Source: Rhynchopus euleeides
Taxonomy: Eukaryota; Euglenozoa; Diplonemea; Diplonemida; Diplonemidae
NCBI GenBank assembly: GCA_963210315.1
Contig: OY723273.1
Span: 186,001 to 250,000, forward strand
Reading direction: 5' to 3'
Length of the DNA: 64,000 nt
Under the pieces are notes generated by a model. The model did not search any database. It was not told the DNA's origin and worked only from the letters and a program-made list of their open reading frames with translations. A program made the position numbers and the translations under genes. This document shows positions 53,445-64,000 of this stretch, piece after piece. Every line of letters begins with the position of its first letter. Positions within the stretch are counted from its first letter, which is position 1.

Positions 53445-53952
53445 ATTCCTTTGTTCCCCTATTCCCCCCCCCTATCCCTGCTGAGACGACTCGGGCTTTA
53501 CCTCATTGGGCGGGGTGACAGGAAAACTGGGCCCGGTGACGTCCAGATCGGCACACCTTGTTTTCTTTTGAAATCTTGTCCGGATGAATTTGCTTGAACT
53601 TGAGGGGGGTGGAGGGGGTGGGGGGGGGGGAGCAATTTTTTGGCGAAGTTCGGCGGTTTTTCCTCATAAAAAGGGGGTGAAATGCAGCGAAAACAAAACG
53701 CGGCATTTGGGGGGGGTTTTTTTTGTTGGGGGCACCGGAGGCGCAAGACCCTCTGACTCATCACACTCGCATTTCTTTGGCATTTTTAGCAAAGATATAG
53801 CGGCAAAAGACGTGCCATCGTTTGCCACCGGGAATAAGAATAGCTTCTTTCGGCATCTCGACGAGCAAAGGACTGGCATGCAAGGGCACATGGCCGTGGC
53901 ATGCGCAGTGGATTATTTTCAAAAGAAAAACCATCGCGGTCCCGGCTCCCCC
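53445..53952. other. Spacer downstream of the kinase gene
   Basis: No gene is supported. C and G runs lie at 53465-53472 and 53617-53630. Confidence 0.5.
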
Positions 53953-56900
53953 TTAGCACCACTTCCCGTGCCCCGCGGGGCGGGAGGAAAGGTGTGCCAA
54001 GGGAAAGTTGTGGACGAGATCTTTTTTGTCGGATACACCCAGTGGCGGGAACTCGGCAAGGTTGTCGGGATCGCACGCACTCGCACCTGCAGGAGGGGCC
54101 CCGCCATGACCCCGCCGGAAGTTCATCCAAGCCTGTGTCGGGATGTGGGGTGCAGTGGGTGGTGAGTATGTGGGGTTGCCCTGGCGGCAAGCCGGCTCCG
54201 TGGGGGGCTGCAGAGCCCCCCCATGCCCGGCCCGGTGCCACATGTAGTCCTCTGTACATACCCCTTTGCTGTTAGCGCATCCGCGAGCAGCAGCGTGGTG
54301 CGTCAGGCTCTGGCCCATTTCCTTTGCCTTCCGATCACGCTCGCGGCGCACCTCCTCCGCTTCAAACTCCATGACAGACTGTGGAGAGAGAGGGGTGGTG
54401 GGTATGTCGCAGAAGAAAAGGTAAACCACAGCGTTTGGCATGCAGATGATTCAATGTAAATCGTAGCAGCCAACTGTGATTCGTTCTTCCTTATTTGGTG
54501 TGTTGACGCTTCCACCAAACGCGGAAAGCAATCTTTCGCATGCGGGCACCCTTCTCCTGTCTTGACCATACCTGTGCCCATGTCCCGAGTTTCTGCGTCT
54601 GGCTGAGCTCGGGGAAGTCGAACGCAGGGTGCTTCAGCAGCTCTTCAGCAGACGGCCTGTCCTGTGGGTCGATCATGAGACACTTCTGCGCGAGATCGCG
54701 GAACTCGGGCGACATGTCATCGTCAGACGGCCACACTATGTTGTCATATGAGAAGATGGTATCCTGGTGCATCCACGTCGAGGCCACCTTCGTCTGGAGG
54801 GAGGGGAAGGGGTGACACCCCAGGCCCAGCTCCACCAGCGACACGCCCAGGGCCCACACGTCGGCAGCCCCGGTGTACTCCGTTGCGTTTCCCGACACAC
54901 GCTCTGGCGGCATGTAGGCCTGCGTGCCCACGTTGAGAGGCGTCGCAGCAACCGTCCCACAGCTGTCGAGGAAAGCGGCACAGCCGAAGTCGCAGATCTT
55001 CACCTTGCCCTGCTTGTTGATCAGGATGTTGGACGGCTTGATGTCCTTATGCACAACCCCCGTGGCTGCCCCGTTGCCGTACTCCATCTTGTGCAGGTAG
55101 TCCAGGCCGCTGAGGATCTGATGCCCCAGCATCAGCACCACCTTCTCCGGCACAGCTGTCACACGCTTGGGCCCACGCGGCTTGCCCTTCTTCTTTGCGC
55201 TCAGCGGTGACCCTGTGGGGCCACTGTAGGCACTCGCTGTCGGCGTCGCGTTGGTCGGTGTGCTGTGCGAACTCCACGATGAATCAGTGGATGTTGATGA
55301 CGTTGTCCGCTGCGCCGGCGTGAAGGGGAAGGGCTGCGGTGTCGGCTTCACATCACGCAGCTGGTGCTTTTTCCGCGCCGCGTTGTTCTTCGGCGTCCCT
55401 GCGGGCGTGATATTCTTCTTGGTAATCCCCGCCACCTTATCGGCAGGTATCCGTCCCACAGCCGCACCAATCTGCTCCAGATTCCAGTCCATCAGCTCAA
55501 ACACAATCAACAGGCAGTTACTCCTGTAGAACGCGTTGTACGACTTCACGATAAAGTCGCTCTCATGGTGGACGAACAGCATAGAGAGCTCCCGCTGGAT
55601 CTGCTTGAGCTGTGCCTCCACCAACACCTCGTCCTTTTTGTAGAGGTTGAGGTCTATTCTCTTCAGGGCTAGAGGCTTCTTCGTCGCACGGTGCATGCAC
55701 CGGAGAACAGACCCCTGCGCGCCTTTCCCGATCATCTCCGTCGTGATGACGAGGTCTTCGTACTGTATGCCCGGCGCATCAGATGACTCCTCCTCTCGCC
55801 CCCAGGCACCGGTGTAGGCAGGCATGGGTGACATCCCATCGCGGCACTTCGTATCCAGCACAAGATAGGAGCTCTGCTCGGCACCGCTGGACCCGACGGT
55901 GAACTGCGGTCGGACCGAATCCCAGTTCTGCTCGAAAACATCGAACTCGACCCCCTCCCCCTCCCGCCCCTCCAGGGCATCCTGGGCCAACGGCGTCCCC
56001 TGCTGCAGAGATGGGTTCGCCACCATCAGCTTCGACCCATCCGACGGGAAGTAGTCCGTATTCCGCTTCCCCCGCCGCCGCCTCCTCTTCAGCGTGATGT
56101 AGGTCGACGTCGCCGCGGGGTCTATTCTGAGATTCACCGCATCCCCGTCCTTCACAATGGTAAAACGGGGGTACTGCGACGCCGAAGAAGCCAGCGCAGC
56201 AGCGGCAGCAGCGTCGGCACCAACCCCTCCACCTCCACCTCCACCCAACCCAGACGCAACTCCGACAACCGCCACAACGGTGCAGGCCGCGGCGACCGCA
56301 GAGTCCTCCAGAGGGGTCAGAGGGGAAGTGCCGAAGTCGGAGATGCGTGGGCTGTCCGTCAGCTCGAAGGAAGGGATAGACGAAGGTTTCGGGCGAGGCC
56401 GCCTCCCGAGCCCCGACCCACCCCCGCCGGAAGCTGCGGAAGCGCCGATGCTGGGGGGGTCGGAGTCGAAGCTCATGGGGATTGCCGAAGGCTTCGGCGC
56501 AGGCTTGCGCCTCACGGGGCGGGCCGTATCGGTGCTGTCTGTGGTCTGCCCGCTAGAGGAGGCTGTCCCGATCATACCCGAGAGGGGCGCCACTGAGCTG
56601 GTGGTGGACTCCACAGCAGATATCACATCCGAGGGCAGCGACGGCACCGCCGCTGCCTTGGGTGGGGGCCGCCGCTTCGGCAGCAGGAACCCTCCCAAGG
56701 TGATGGTCACCTCCACAGGCTTCTCCTCCGGCACAGGCTGCGGCGGTGGCGGGGGTGGGGTCTGAGCGGCGGGCGGCGTGAGCCCCGGGGGGGGGACACG
56801 CTTCCCTTTGCCCTTCCCCCTGCCCTTGCAGCCCGCGCGGGATGCTCCTTTCCCTTCTGCCCGCTCCTTCGGGGCGGCGGTGGCGGTGGTGGCGGCGGCG

Positions 56901-56995
56901 GCTGCAGCAGATACGCACTCTCCCCCACCCTCCGCCGTTCGCATCGTTGCCTTCCTCCCCTTCGGCTTTCGCCGCTTCGGCCGGGAGGCGGGCAT
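53953..56995 (-). CDS. MAP2K-like (STE7-type) protein kinase, three exons
   Basis: This is a predicted dual-specificity kinase of 906 residues. Exons are 56995-54572, 54378-54262 and 54132-53953. The introns (193 and 129 bases) are phase 0 with donors GTATGG and GTATGT. The N-terminal 420 residues are basic, Pro- and Ala-rich and probably disordered. The kinase domain starts near residue 430: GKGAQGSV, ALKRIDL (Lys), FELMDWNL, HKDIKPSNILINKQGKVKIC (catalytic Asp about 650; HKD for HRD), DFGCAAF, GTQAYMPPERV and DVWALGVSLVELGLGCHPFP. DIKPSN and YM-PERV match MAP2Ks. A Ser/Thr/Pro-rich insert of about 110 residues splits the domain between helices D and E. The last two exons add a 98-residue tail. 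The Met at 56995 is the first ATG-encoded candidate; the frame is open upstream. Exons 2 and 3 rest on splice signals only. Confidence 0.85.
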
Positions 56996-59900
56996 CGCGC
57001 TCGCCTCCCCCGGATGGGGGGCGGAAGACACCGTGATAGCTTTTTGGGGTTATATCGACACCCACACCACGCCCTAACCTCGCCCCTTCCCCCCCCCCCC
57101 TCCCCCACCCCCCCCCCCCCCTACAATCCCACCAGAAGAGGGATCGAGTGAGGTAACGGAGAGAGAGGGAGAGGGGAAGGAATCAATTCGCTGGGTTCAC
57201 GCCCCTGCCCCCCCCCCCCACCCCACCCACCCCAGCTGCAACAGCCAAAGGGAGGGGGTGGTGGTGGTAGCGGGGTTGTTGTTTGTGTGTTGTGTGTGGG
57301 AGGGGGGGGAGGGAAAGGTGAAGTGAGGTGGGCCACGAGACCCCCCCCCACCCACCCCACCCCCACCCCCAAAATGCCCCCCTCCTGCACTCCTCCGATG
57401 CCTGTAGAAGAGAGGGTGTGTATGTGGGGTGGGGGGGGGGGGGGGGTTTTGATAAAGCCCCTCTCTCTCCCCCTTTCCTCTGTTGCCTCTGGGAACCCTC
57501 AGTGGGATCTTCTATAAAATAAATAGATACTTTGGGATCTCTTCGTCTTTTGAAACCAGGGGGTTTTTTTTTGCGTAAGGCACTCTTTCCCTAGGGGGGG
57601 ATTACTGACCACCCTCCGTGAATCTGACACGGGGACAATTTGGCCTGACCCCGACTAGGGAAGATAAAAAAAGTCGACGATTCAAACAAAAAAGAGGTCT
57701 CCCATAAACCCCCACCTCCCCTTATATTTTAGGAGGGAGGGGGCAAGGGAGAGAGAAGGGTTTGGGGAAAACGGGGAGTGGGGGAACACACCCACCCCGA
57801 GACGATACGCTCAGGGGGTGGGCGGATGGCGGAAAAAAAGAAGGGTGGGGAGAGGGGGTGGGGGTGGGGAACGAAGACAGAGAAGGCCCAATCACCCCTC
57901 CCCCCCCCCCACCCCACCTCTCCAACCCAACTTCGCCGCCTGCTTCAGCACAACGCGTCCGGGCCTGGGTCCTCCTGCCTGGTCCCCGATGTGTAAGGCA
58001 ATGCCTGAGTGACGAATATCCAGTGCGTGCGCAACGAACGCAGCGAGTAGACACGATTCCCCCTTAGGCTTGGATGGCAATAACGCCTACATCTGTCTGT
58101 TGGGCGGGTGGTGCGAGTGTGGCGTTGGCTTGCACAGTGGAGGGGGGAAAATGAAAGGCTTGATATATTTTCGCTGTTTGGACGGAACAACGCCTGCGTG
58201 GCGGTTACGAGGGCGATATTGCGGGAAAAGGTTCTGTCCGAGACACAAATGACTGACGGCTGCGAAGACTTTAAACGCAGCGATCATTACCTTCTTGCCT
58301 TTTCTGCCCGTAATTCCTTCACGTTCCGGGCGCAAAAAAAAACGTCGAAGGACGGGACGGCCGAGGCTGCAGAACAGGCCCCCATCAGGTTACTCTGACA
58401 AGGTGATCGTGCCGGAGGATAGCGCTCAGCTCGTGGTGAGACAGAGAGCTATGATGTACAGGATACCAGCCGCAAAGACAAAGGGACACCGCTGCGCCCC
58501 TCCGCCATCTTCCTTACCTTCCCCCCCCCCCCCGACAGGAGCCGCTGTGATGTGCCAAACAGAGACAGCACACAGGCCGCACGCTCACCAAAAAAGACAG
58601 GGGAGGGGAGAGGAGGGGTCTGACTACCTGAATACCTGAATACCCGCAAGCTACCACACGCAGCGTGTCCGCCTGACCCTGGCTATCGTGGGGGGAGGGG
58701 GGCTACATATGAAACCGCCATGAGGGGGAGGTCGCGGTGTTGCAGTGTGCGAAATGCAGAGCCGAAAGGCGGCTGTTCTGAGAGGGTGTTCGCACGATTT
58801 ACACATGGGGGAGAGAGGGGTGGGGTGGGGTGGGGTGGGGTGGGGTGGGGGGGTCGAATATACGCGCCAACCACAACCACTGCCTTTTCTCAGTGCAAAA
58901 CACATGCTCGGGATCCTCACGTTTTAACAAGAAGAGAAGGGGGGGGGGGGTGTGGGGGCTTGCAGACGCCGATACGCCAGTTTCTTTCTGTTTTCTTTTT
59001 CGAAAAGATCACTGCGCCACGCAAAAAAAAGGGGATATAGCTGGAAAGCTGCCCCCCCCCAGGCAACAACAAATGATGTGTAAAAGAGGCATCCGGCTGG
59101 TTTGGCTGTCCCTGTGGAGAGGGTGGGGGAGGGGGGGGGGGGGGGGGGGGTGAGGCGAAAGGGCTTCGCTCTCTCTCGATACACAGCGCTATCCGAAACC
59201 CCACCACCACCACCACCACCCCGCCAGCTGCCCAGATGGTGACGGCAAGAGTAATCATAGGCCAAAAGCTGTGCCGCGTTGGCCACCTCTTTTTGAGGAG
59301 GTTTGGTGAGGCACGGGAGGAGAGCCTCACCTCACCCCTCGCTTCTCTTCAGGCCAATGCTCTCCTTCACTCTCCCACCCACCCCTCCCCCACCCCGCCC
59401 TCCTCTTTGGCTTCTGATTCGCCAACATCGGGTCTGCATGGCAGAGCCGTCCCGCGAAAGCGGTGTAAAAGGGGGCTCCAAAAACCCGACGGATAATTAT
59501 TTCAGATCGCCAACACGTCACGGCGCTGCGCCGCCTGCTGCAAACTTTCGTGATGATACAACACACCCAGAGCGACACAGGGGGGGGTGGCGGTGGCGGT
59601 GGCCACACCCAGCTTCTTTCCGCGCCTCGTCTCTTCCAAATTTGAACTGCAGGCAGATCATGGATGCTTCAGATTCTGTTTATAGATGCGTGTGTGTGTG
59701 TGTGGTACACGATCCAAACAGAAGACCCCCCCTCCTGTGTGGCACCGAAGCGCCCCCTCCAACACCTCAGCAGAAAGGCCAAACAGGCATACTCTAAAAT
59801 TCGAGGGTATATGAAGGAGAGGCGGCGGTGCCTTGCGTTTGTACACAAGGTTGCTCTGCGTCGTGTCGTCGTCGCTGACGTTGTCATGCGCATAACTCCC

Positions 59901-60194
59901 CGACGCGACATGGTATGGCGCAAAGGAAGGCGGCGTGGAGACTCGTGGGCTGTCGAGGTTGGAGCAGCACAGCCCCATCGCCCCAAGCGAGGGCCTGCTG
60001 GGCACGCCCGGGGGGGATTTTTTTTGCGTGTGTTTGGGACAGCCGCCGTGAGAAGCAAACCCACGCCTGAGGGAGAGGTGTGTAGGGGGGGGCTCTGCAC
60101 TCCCCGAAACAAGAACAGAAAAGGGGATTTGTGTGTGCCACAGGCCTCAAAAAAAGCTGGGCTCCCCCCCCCCCCCCCCCCCCTAGGCATACAG
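56996..60194. other. Long spacer upstream of the kinase gene
   Basis: I see no supported gene. The stretch contains many C and G runs (57092-57121, 57210-57220, 57429-57446, 59126-59150, 60166-60183), a fivefold GGGGT repeat (about 58820-58850) and CAC repeats (59203-59221). Open frames on both strands are low in complexity. Confidence 0.5.
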
Positions 60195-60528
60195 CACGGT
60201 GGGATCTTGTAATTTATTACATGTATAACTACATGTATAAAGGGCCCAATATACTTGGTTTTTACTGGTCACATGGCAGTACGTGGGCAGTGAATACTTT
60301 CATTTTATTAGCACTTACTTGACACTAACATGTCACATATCCAGGTTTACTTCACACATACTTGTCATGTCAAGTAAAATACTTGCATGACAAGTCATGT
60401 ACTTGTCATGCAACTATTTTTACTTGCATTGTTCTCAATGTACAAGTAAAATACTTGCATGACAAGTATTTTACATGTAAAATACTTGTCATGCAAGTAA
60501 AATACATGTAGAATGCTTGCATGACAAG

Positions 60529-60770
60529 TATTTTACATGTATTTTACATGTATTTTACATGTATTTTACATGTATTTTACATGTATTTTACATGTATTTT
60601 ACATGTATTTTACATGTATTTTACATGTATTTTACATGTATTTTACATGTATTTTACATGTATTTTACATGTATTTTACATGTATTTTACATGTATTTTA
60701 CATGTATTTTACATGTATTTTACATGTATTTTACATGTATTTTACATGTATTTTACATGTATTTTACATG
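60529..60770 (+). repeat. 22 perfect copies of an 11-bp repeat
   Basis: The unit TATTTTACATG is repeated without interruption for 242 bp, exactly 22 units. It lies within the left arm of fold-back element 4, at the junction with the unrelated interior. Because 11 is not a multiple of 3, all frames stay open and give meaningless repetitive translations. Confidence 0.95.
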
Positions 60771-62452
60771 TAAACCCGAGTGTGTATAGGGGGACCCTTT
60801 TCGATTTTTTTTTCGGATGGGTCCATTTTGCACGTTTGAGCCCATTTTCGAAGGAATTTTTGGTTTTTGAGCCTGTTTTGAGGCCTAAAACGCATTAAAA
60901 CGGCCCCGCGAATTTTGGCCTGTTCGGCCTTGGTGAAAATTCACCTCAAAAAATAGAGCAAAAAAAATCTCGCCCCAAAGTCTGGTCCTTGTGATCTGGA
61001 ACCTTCCATTTTTGAAGGAAGTCGTAGACACCCCGAGATCTTTGATCCTGATATCACACAGACGGTCCCAAAAATGAAGCACATCATGTTTGGGTCATTT
61101 CGTGGGTTTCAGACGACACGGCGCGAGACGGTACAGACGTGTGTCAACATTGACGATATCCAGTATGCCAAGAGAATGGATAAAAAGAGCAATGGCCGAC
61201 ATGGCCATTGCTCAGAACCATAGCTGATTGTCCAGCTATTTTAAACTCCCCCCGACCCTGCCCTGTTCAAGCTCGTGCCCCCACCCATCGCATTGATCCC
61301 TTGTTGCCTTGCTTTGCGCTGCTTTTCTTTTTCAGAATTTTCAGATTTTTAAAGTTCAAGACGGAGTGATTTTTTGCCGAAAGTTTAGGTGACCCGATGA
61401 TGGGGATGCAGCACCCCGAGGGTCTTACCTACCGGGCGGTTGGGGGGCGGTGGGGCAGGGCAACTTTGGGTGCAGATTTACGTACACAAAGCGGCGTGAG
61501 ACTGTGCATGTCAGCGGCCTTGCGTGGTGGCCCCCCTAGGTGACTATGTTCGAATGTCTGGGAATGGAATGAAAACCCCCATATGGCTGCCTGCGCCCTT
61601 GTGGAATTAGAGGTGGTCGGGAATCGGTCGGAAACCAGTACTCCTGCTGGCGCTCGTCGTGTGTGTGGAGCATCTGTAGACGCCCGGCAACTCAGCCATC
61701 TTGCCCCCGCGCAAGCTCTGCCTGGCCGTGGAAGAGGATGACACACGGTCTGAATCTGGACTCTCTCTCGTGGTGGCACCGAATAACTGTGACTCTAGGT
61801 GACTCCACATAAACATACTCCCACTGGTTTGTGGCAAAGGGAGAATGACTATATGCCTTGAGAGAGAGACCTCCGGCCTGAAAGGACAAGCATGAAAAGC
61901 CGGAATAGATCAGATAGAGTACAGACTCAGGTGCACGAACCGATCCTTCGGCAGCTACCTGCTTGGTTTGCTGGTGTATGGTTGAGCGCTGCTTGTGTAC
62001 GTAAATTTTGCTTATATGAACACTCCGCCTTCACCAAAGGTGAAGAACTTCCCAAGACAAGCGGTGTTGCACCCCCGTGGTGTCGCGCCCCTTTGGACAT
62101 CGACCCCAGCGGTAACCCGCAGGTTGTTGTTTCTTCAAAGAAACACGTCGATTCTGTCCCCCACAGCAGGGGTTTCCCTGCTGACCCATGGATGTTTTCT
62201 CATTCTTATTATAATAACAGTTGATACAGTACACTAGCTCGGCAAATGCCTGGAGCGCCACTGGGAAGGTGTGTGCCGACATATAGCTCGGCACACGCCT
62301 GAAGCGCCACCGTGACGACATATTCGTCTCTGCTGAAGCACTCCGCTACACAGGGGGCTTCCGGTTCCTGTCCATGCAGAGGTTCTCAAGGCAGGTAATG
62401 CCGAGACTTGTGGTGCGCTCTCGTTTGTTGATCGAGGGTCAACCCAGGGACG

Positions 62453-62670
62453 AAAAATGTGGAACGGCATGCTGCCCGTTTCTTCATTTTTCACCTTGCG
62501 TTGCAAGGGGGTCGCCCTCACGAGGGAAAAATGTGGAACGGCATGCTGCCCGTCACCCTTACGATGGAAAAATGTGGAACGGCATGCTGCCCGTTTCTTC
62601 ATTTTTCACCTTGCGTTGCAAGGGGGTCGCCCTCACGAGGGAAAAATGTGGAACGGCATGCTGCCCGTTC
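62453..62670 (+). repeat. Four copies of a 28-bp repeat with alternating spacers
   Basis: GAAAAATGTGGAACGGCATG (continuing CTGCCCGT) starts at 62453, 62527, 62568 and 62642. Spacers are 46, 13 and 46 bases, and the two 46-base spacers are identical. This is best explained by duplication of a 115-bp block. Confidence 0.85.
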
Positions 62671-63485
62671 GCTCATTTATGCCTTGGGTGACATCCCGTT
62701 CCCTTGGGAACAGACCCAAGGCAGGTCTTTGTTCAGGATCAAGCACTGAACATTCGGTGCATGTTCAGTATAATACTGAGCATTAGTGCACGTCCAGTAA
62801 AATACTGGACATGTTCAGTAGATACTGAGCATATTGGGTGCATGTACAGTATAATACATGTATATACATGCACTATACATGTATAATACCTGCATGACAA
62901 GTAAAATACTTGACATGTACAGTATTATACATGTATATACATGCAATATACATGTAATACTTGTCATGTGCAGTACTATACATGTATATACATGCAGTAT
63001 ACATGTATAATGCTTGCATGACAAGTATAATACTGGGCATTCTTCAGGATATACATCCTAAAGAGTGGCATGTACTTGGCCAAAACAGCTGTTTACTTGT
63101 CACTTACTTGCCATTCCCTGGCACATACTTGACACTTACATGTAAGTGCATGCATTATACATGTATATTGCATGCATTTACTAGTAAAATACAAGTATAA
63201 TACTTGTCATGCAAGTATTATACATGTATAATGCATGTACATACATGTATTTTACATGTAAAATACATGTATTTTACTTGTATTTTACATGTATAATAGT
63301 TGTCATGCAAGTATTATACATGTAAAATACTTGCATGACAACTATTATACATGTATAATGCATGTACATACATGTATTATACATGTATAATACTTGCATG
63401 ACAACTATTATACATGTATAATACATGTATATACTTGTACTTATACATGTAAAAATTACAAGATCCCACCGTGAGTGCATCCGAA

Positions 63486-63565
63486 TCGGATCCGATACAT
63501 TATCGGACGATTATCGGATGATTATCGGACGATTATCGGATCCGATAATCATCCGATAATTTTTT
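63486..63565. repeat. TTATCGGA/TCCGATAA repeat cluster
   Basis: At least six ATTATCGGA(T/C)-type units occur in both orientations, forming imperfect palindromes (TCGGATCCGATA). Function is unknown. Confidence 0.6.
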
Positions 63566-64000
63566 TTGGGTGGGTTTTTCAACCAGAAAATATTCTGCCT
63601 GATCAGGGTCAGTGCTGGCGCGGGGTGGTCGATTCGACCGGAAAAAGTTTTGGGGGCCACCATTCGACCATTCGACCGGCCCCACTCGACCGGGGGCCGA
63701 AAAAGCGCCCTATCACTTCACAGCTACAACCGCTCTGATGAATTTCCTTTTGTTTGTTGCGTTGACGCTTCTACACTGATCACACCCTGAGCCTGATGAA
63801 GGGTGGAGTTAGTGTACAGAGCCGAATAGGTGAACCACTCGACCGGGGCAAAAAAAATCTGGGGTGGCCCATACTCGATCTCAGGAAGCTGGACACAGTC
63901 CAGAAACTGCACCCCACAAGGAACAGGTGTTCACTACCGTGGCCTCCGGCGGCTGGGGGGGCTCCGCCCCCCAGACCCCCCTGTGGCGTATGTCTCGTAC
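63566..64000. other. Right-end spacer with one GGAGCCCCCC repeat
   Basis: No gene is supported. A minus-strand copy of the dispersed repeat seen at 40.7-42.0 kb lies at about 63925-63985 (TGTTCACTACCGTGGCCTCC onward). Short CGACCGG repeats occur at 63630-63700. Confidence 0.5.

Larger units (their letters stand above)
60195..63473. mobile_element. Fold-back element 4, long diverged CACGGTGG family member
   Basis: It is 3279 bp. The ends are CACGGTGGGATCTTGTAATT and AATTACAAGATCCCACCGTG, flanked by AG on both sides (60193-60194, 63474-63475). The outer 0.6 kb at each side are TACATGTA- and CTTGCATGACAAG-type units, more degenerate than in elements 1-3. About 2 kb of unrelated sequence lies inside (60775-62750), with no recognisable coding region. 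Confidence 0.78.

Noticed and set aside
60517..60898. Open frames encoding FTCILHVFYMY repeats
   Set aside because: They are translations of the 11-bp tandem repeat, which keeps all frames open; no real protein is supported.
62453..62670. CRISPR-like array of four 28-bp repeats
   Set aside because: Spacers are 46, 13 and 46 bases and the two long ones are identical, the context is a eukaryotic transposon, and no cas-like gene exists. A block duplication explains it.

Overview
This window looks like nuclear DNA of a protist. It is GC-rich, with long G or C homopolymer runs in the spacers. Its genes have GT-AG introns whose donors are mostly GTATG, and they encode eukaryotic families: a ubiquitin-specific protease, a MAP2K-like kinase, a class III adenylate cyclase, a K+ channel, and ankyrin and IQ proteins. 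All nine confident genes lie on the minus strand across about 56 kb. That layout, with a multi-membrane-span cyclase whose catalytic domain resembles those of trypanosomatids, makes a euglenozoan (diplonemid-like) source one reasonable guess, but no marker gene settles it.

Layout from left to right. At 1.1-3.5 kb is a ubiquitin-specific protease (two exons). At 4.7-10.2 kb is a five-exon protein with a coiled coil, a class 3 lipase domain and IQ motifs. At 12.9-14.8 kb is a tandem pair of small NTF2-like proteins among short inverted-repeat elements. At 15.9-19.0 kb is a 1056-residue ankyrin protein with a duplicated, unrecognised module. From 20 to 25.7 kb there is repeat-bearing spacer. At 25.7-27.0 kb is a K+ channel. 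At 28.3-37.7 kb are three mosaic membrane cyclase paralogues, one with an apparently active adenylate cyclase domain and two that keep only a degenerate one. From 38 to 53.4 kb is a nest of transposable elements. At 54.0-57.0 kb is a three-exon MAP2K-like kinase. The remainder is spacer and one large fold-back element.

The most striking content is the mobile DNA. Several non-autonomous DNA transposon types can be delimited to the base from terminal inverted repeats and target-site duplications. They are a hAT derivative (8-bp duplication, transposase C-terminus remnant), a piggyBac-like element (TTAA), several TA-flanked MITEs, two copies of a 1-kb element with 5-bp duplications and internal reading frames, and a family with CACGGTGG ends and 2-bp duplications. 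That last family includes giant nested palindromes built from TACATGTA-type units. One of these palindromes begins 2 bp upstream of the start codon of a cyclase gene.

Functionally the host genes point to signalling: cAMP synthesis, a MAP kinase cascade, K+ flux, calmodulin-type IQ regulation and ubiquitin editing. Nothing in the sequence ties them into one pathway. No rRNA, tRNA or CRISPR array was found.
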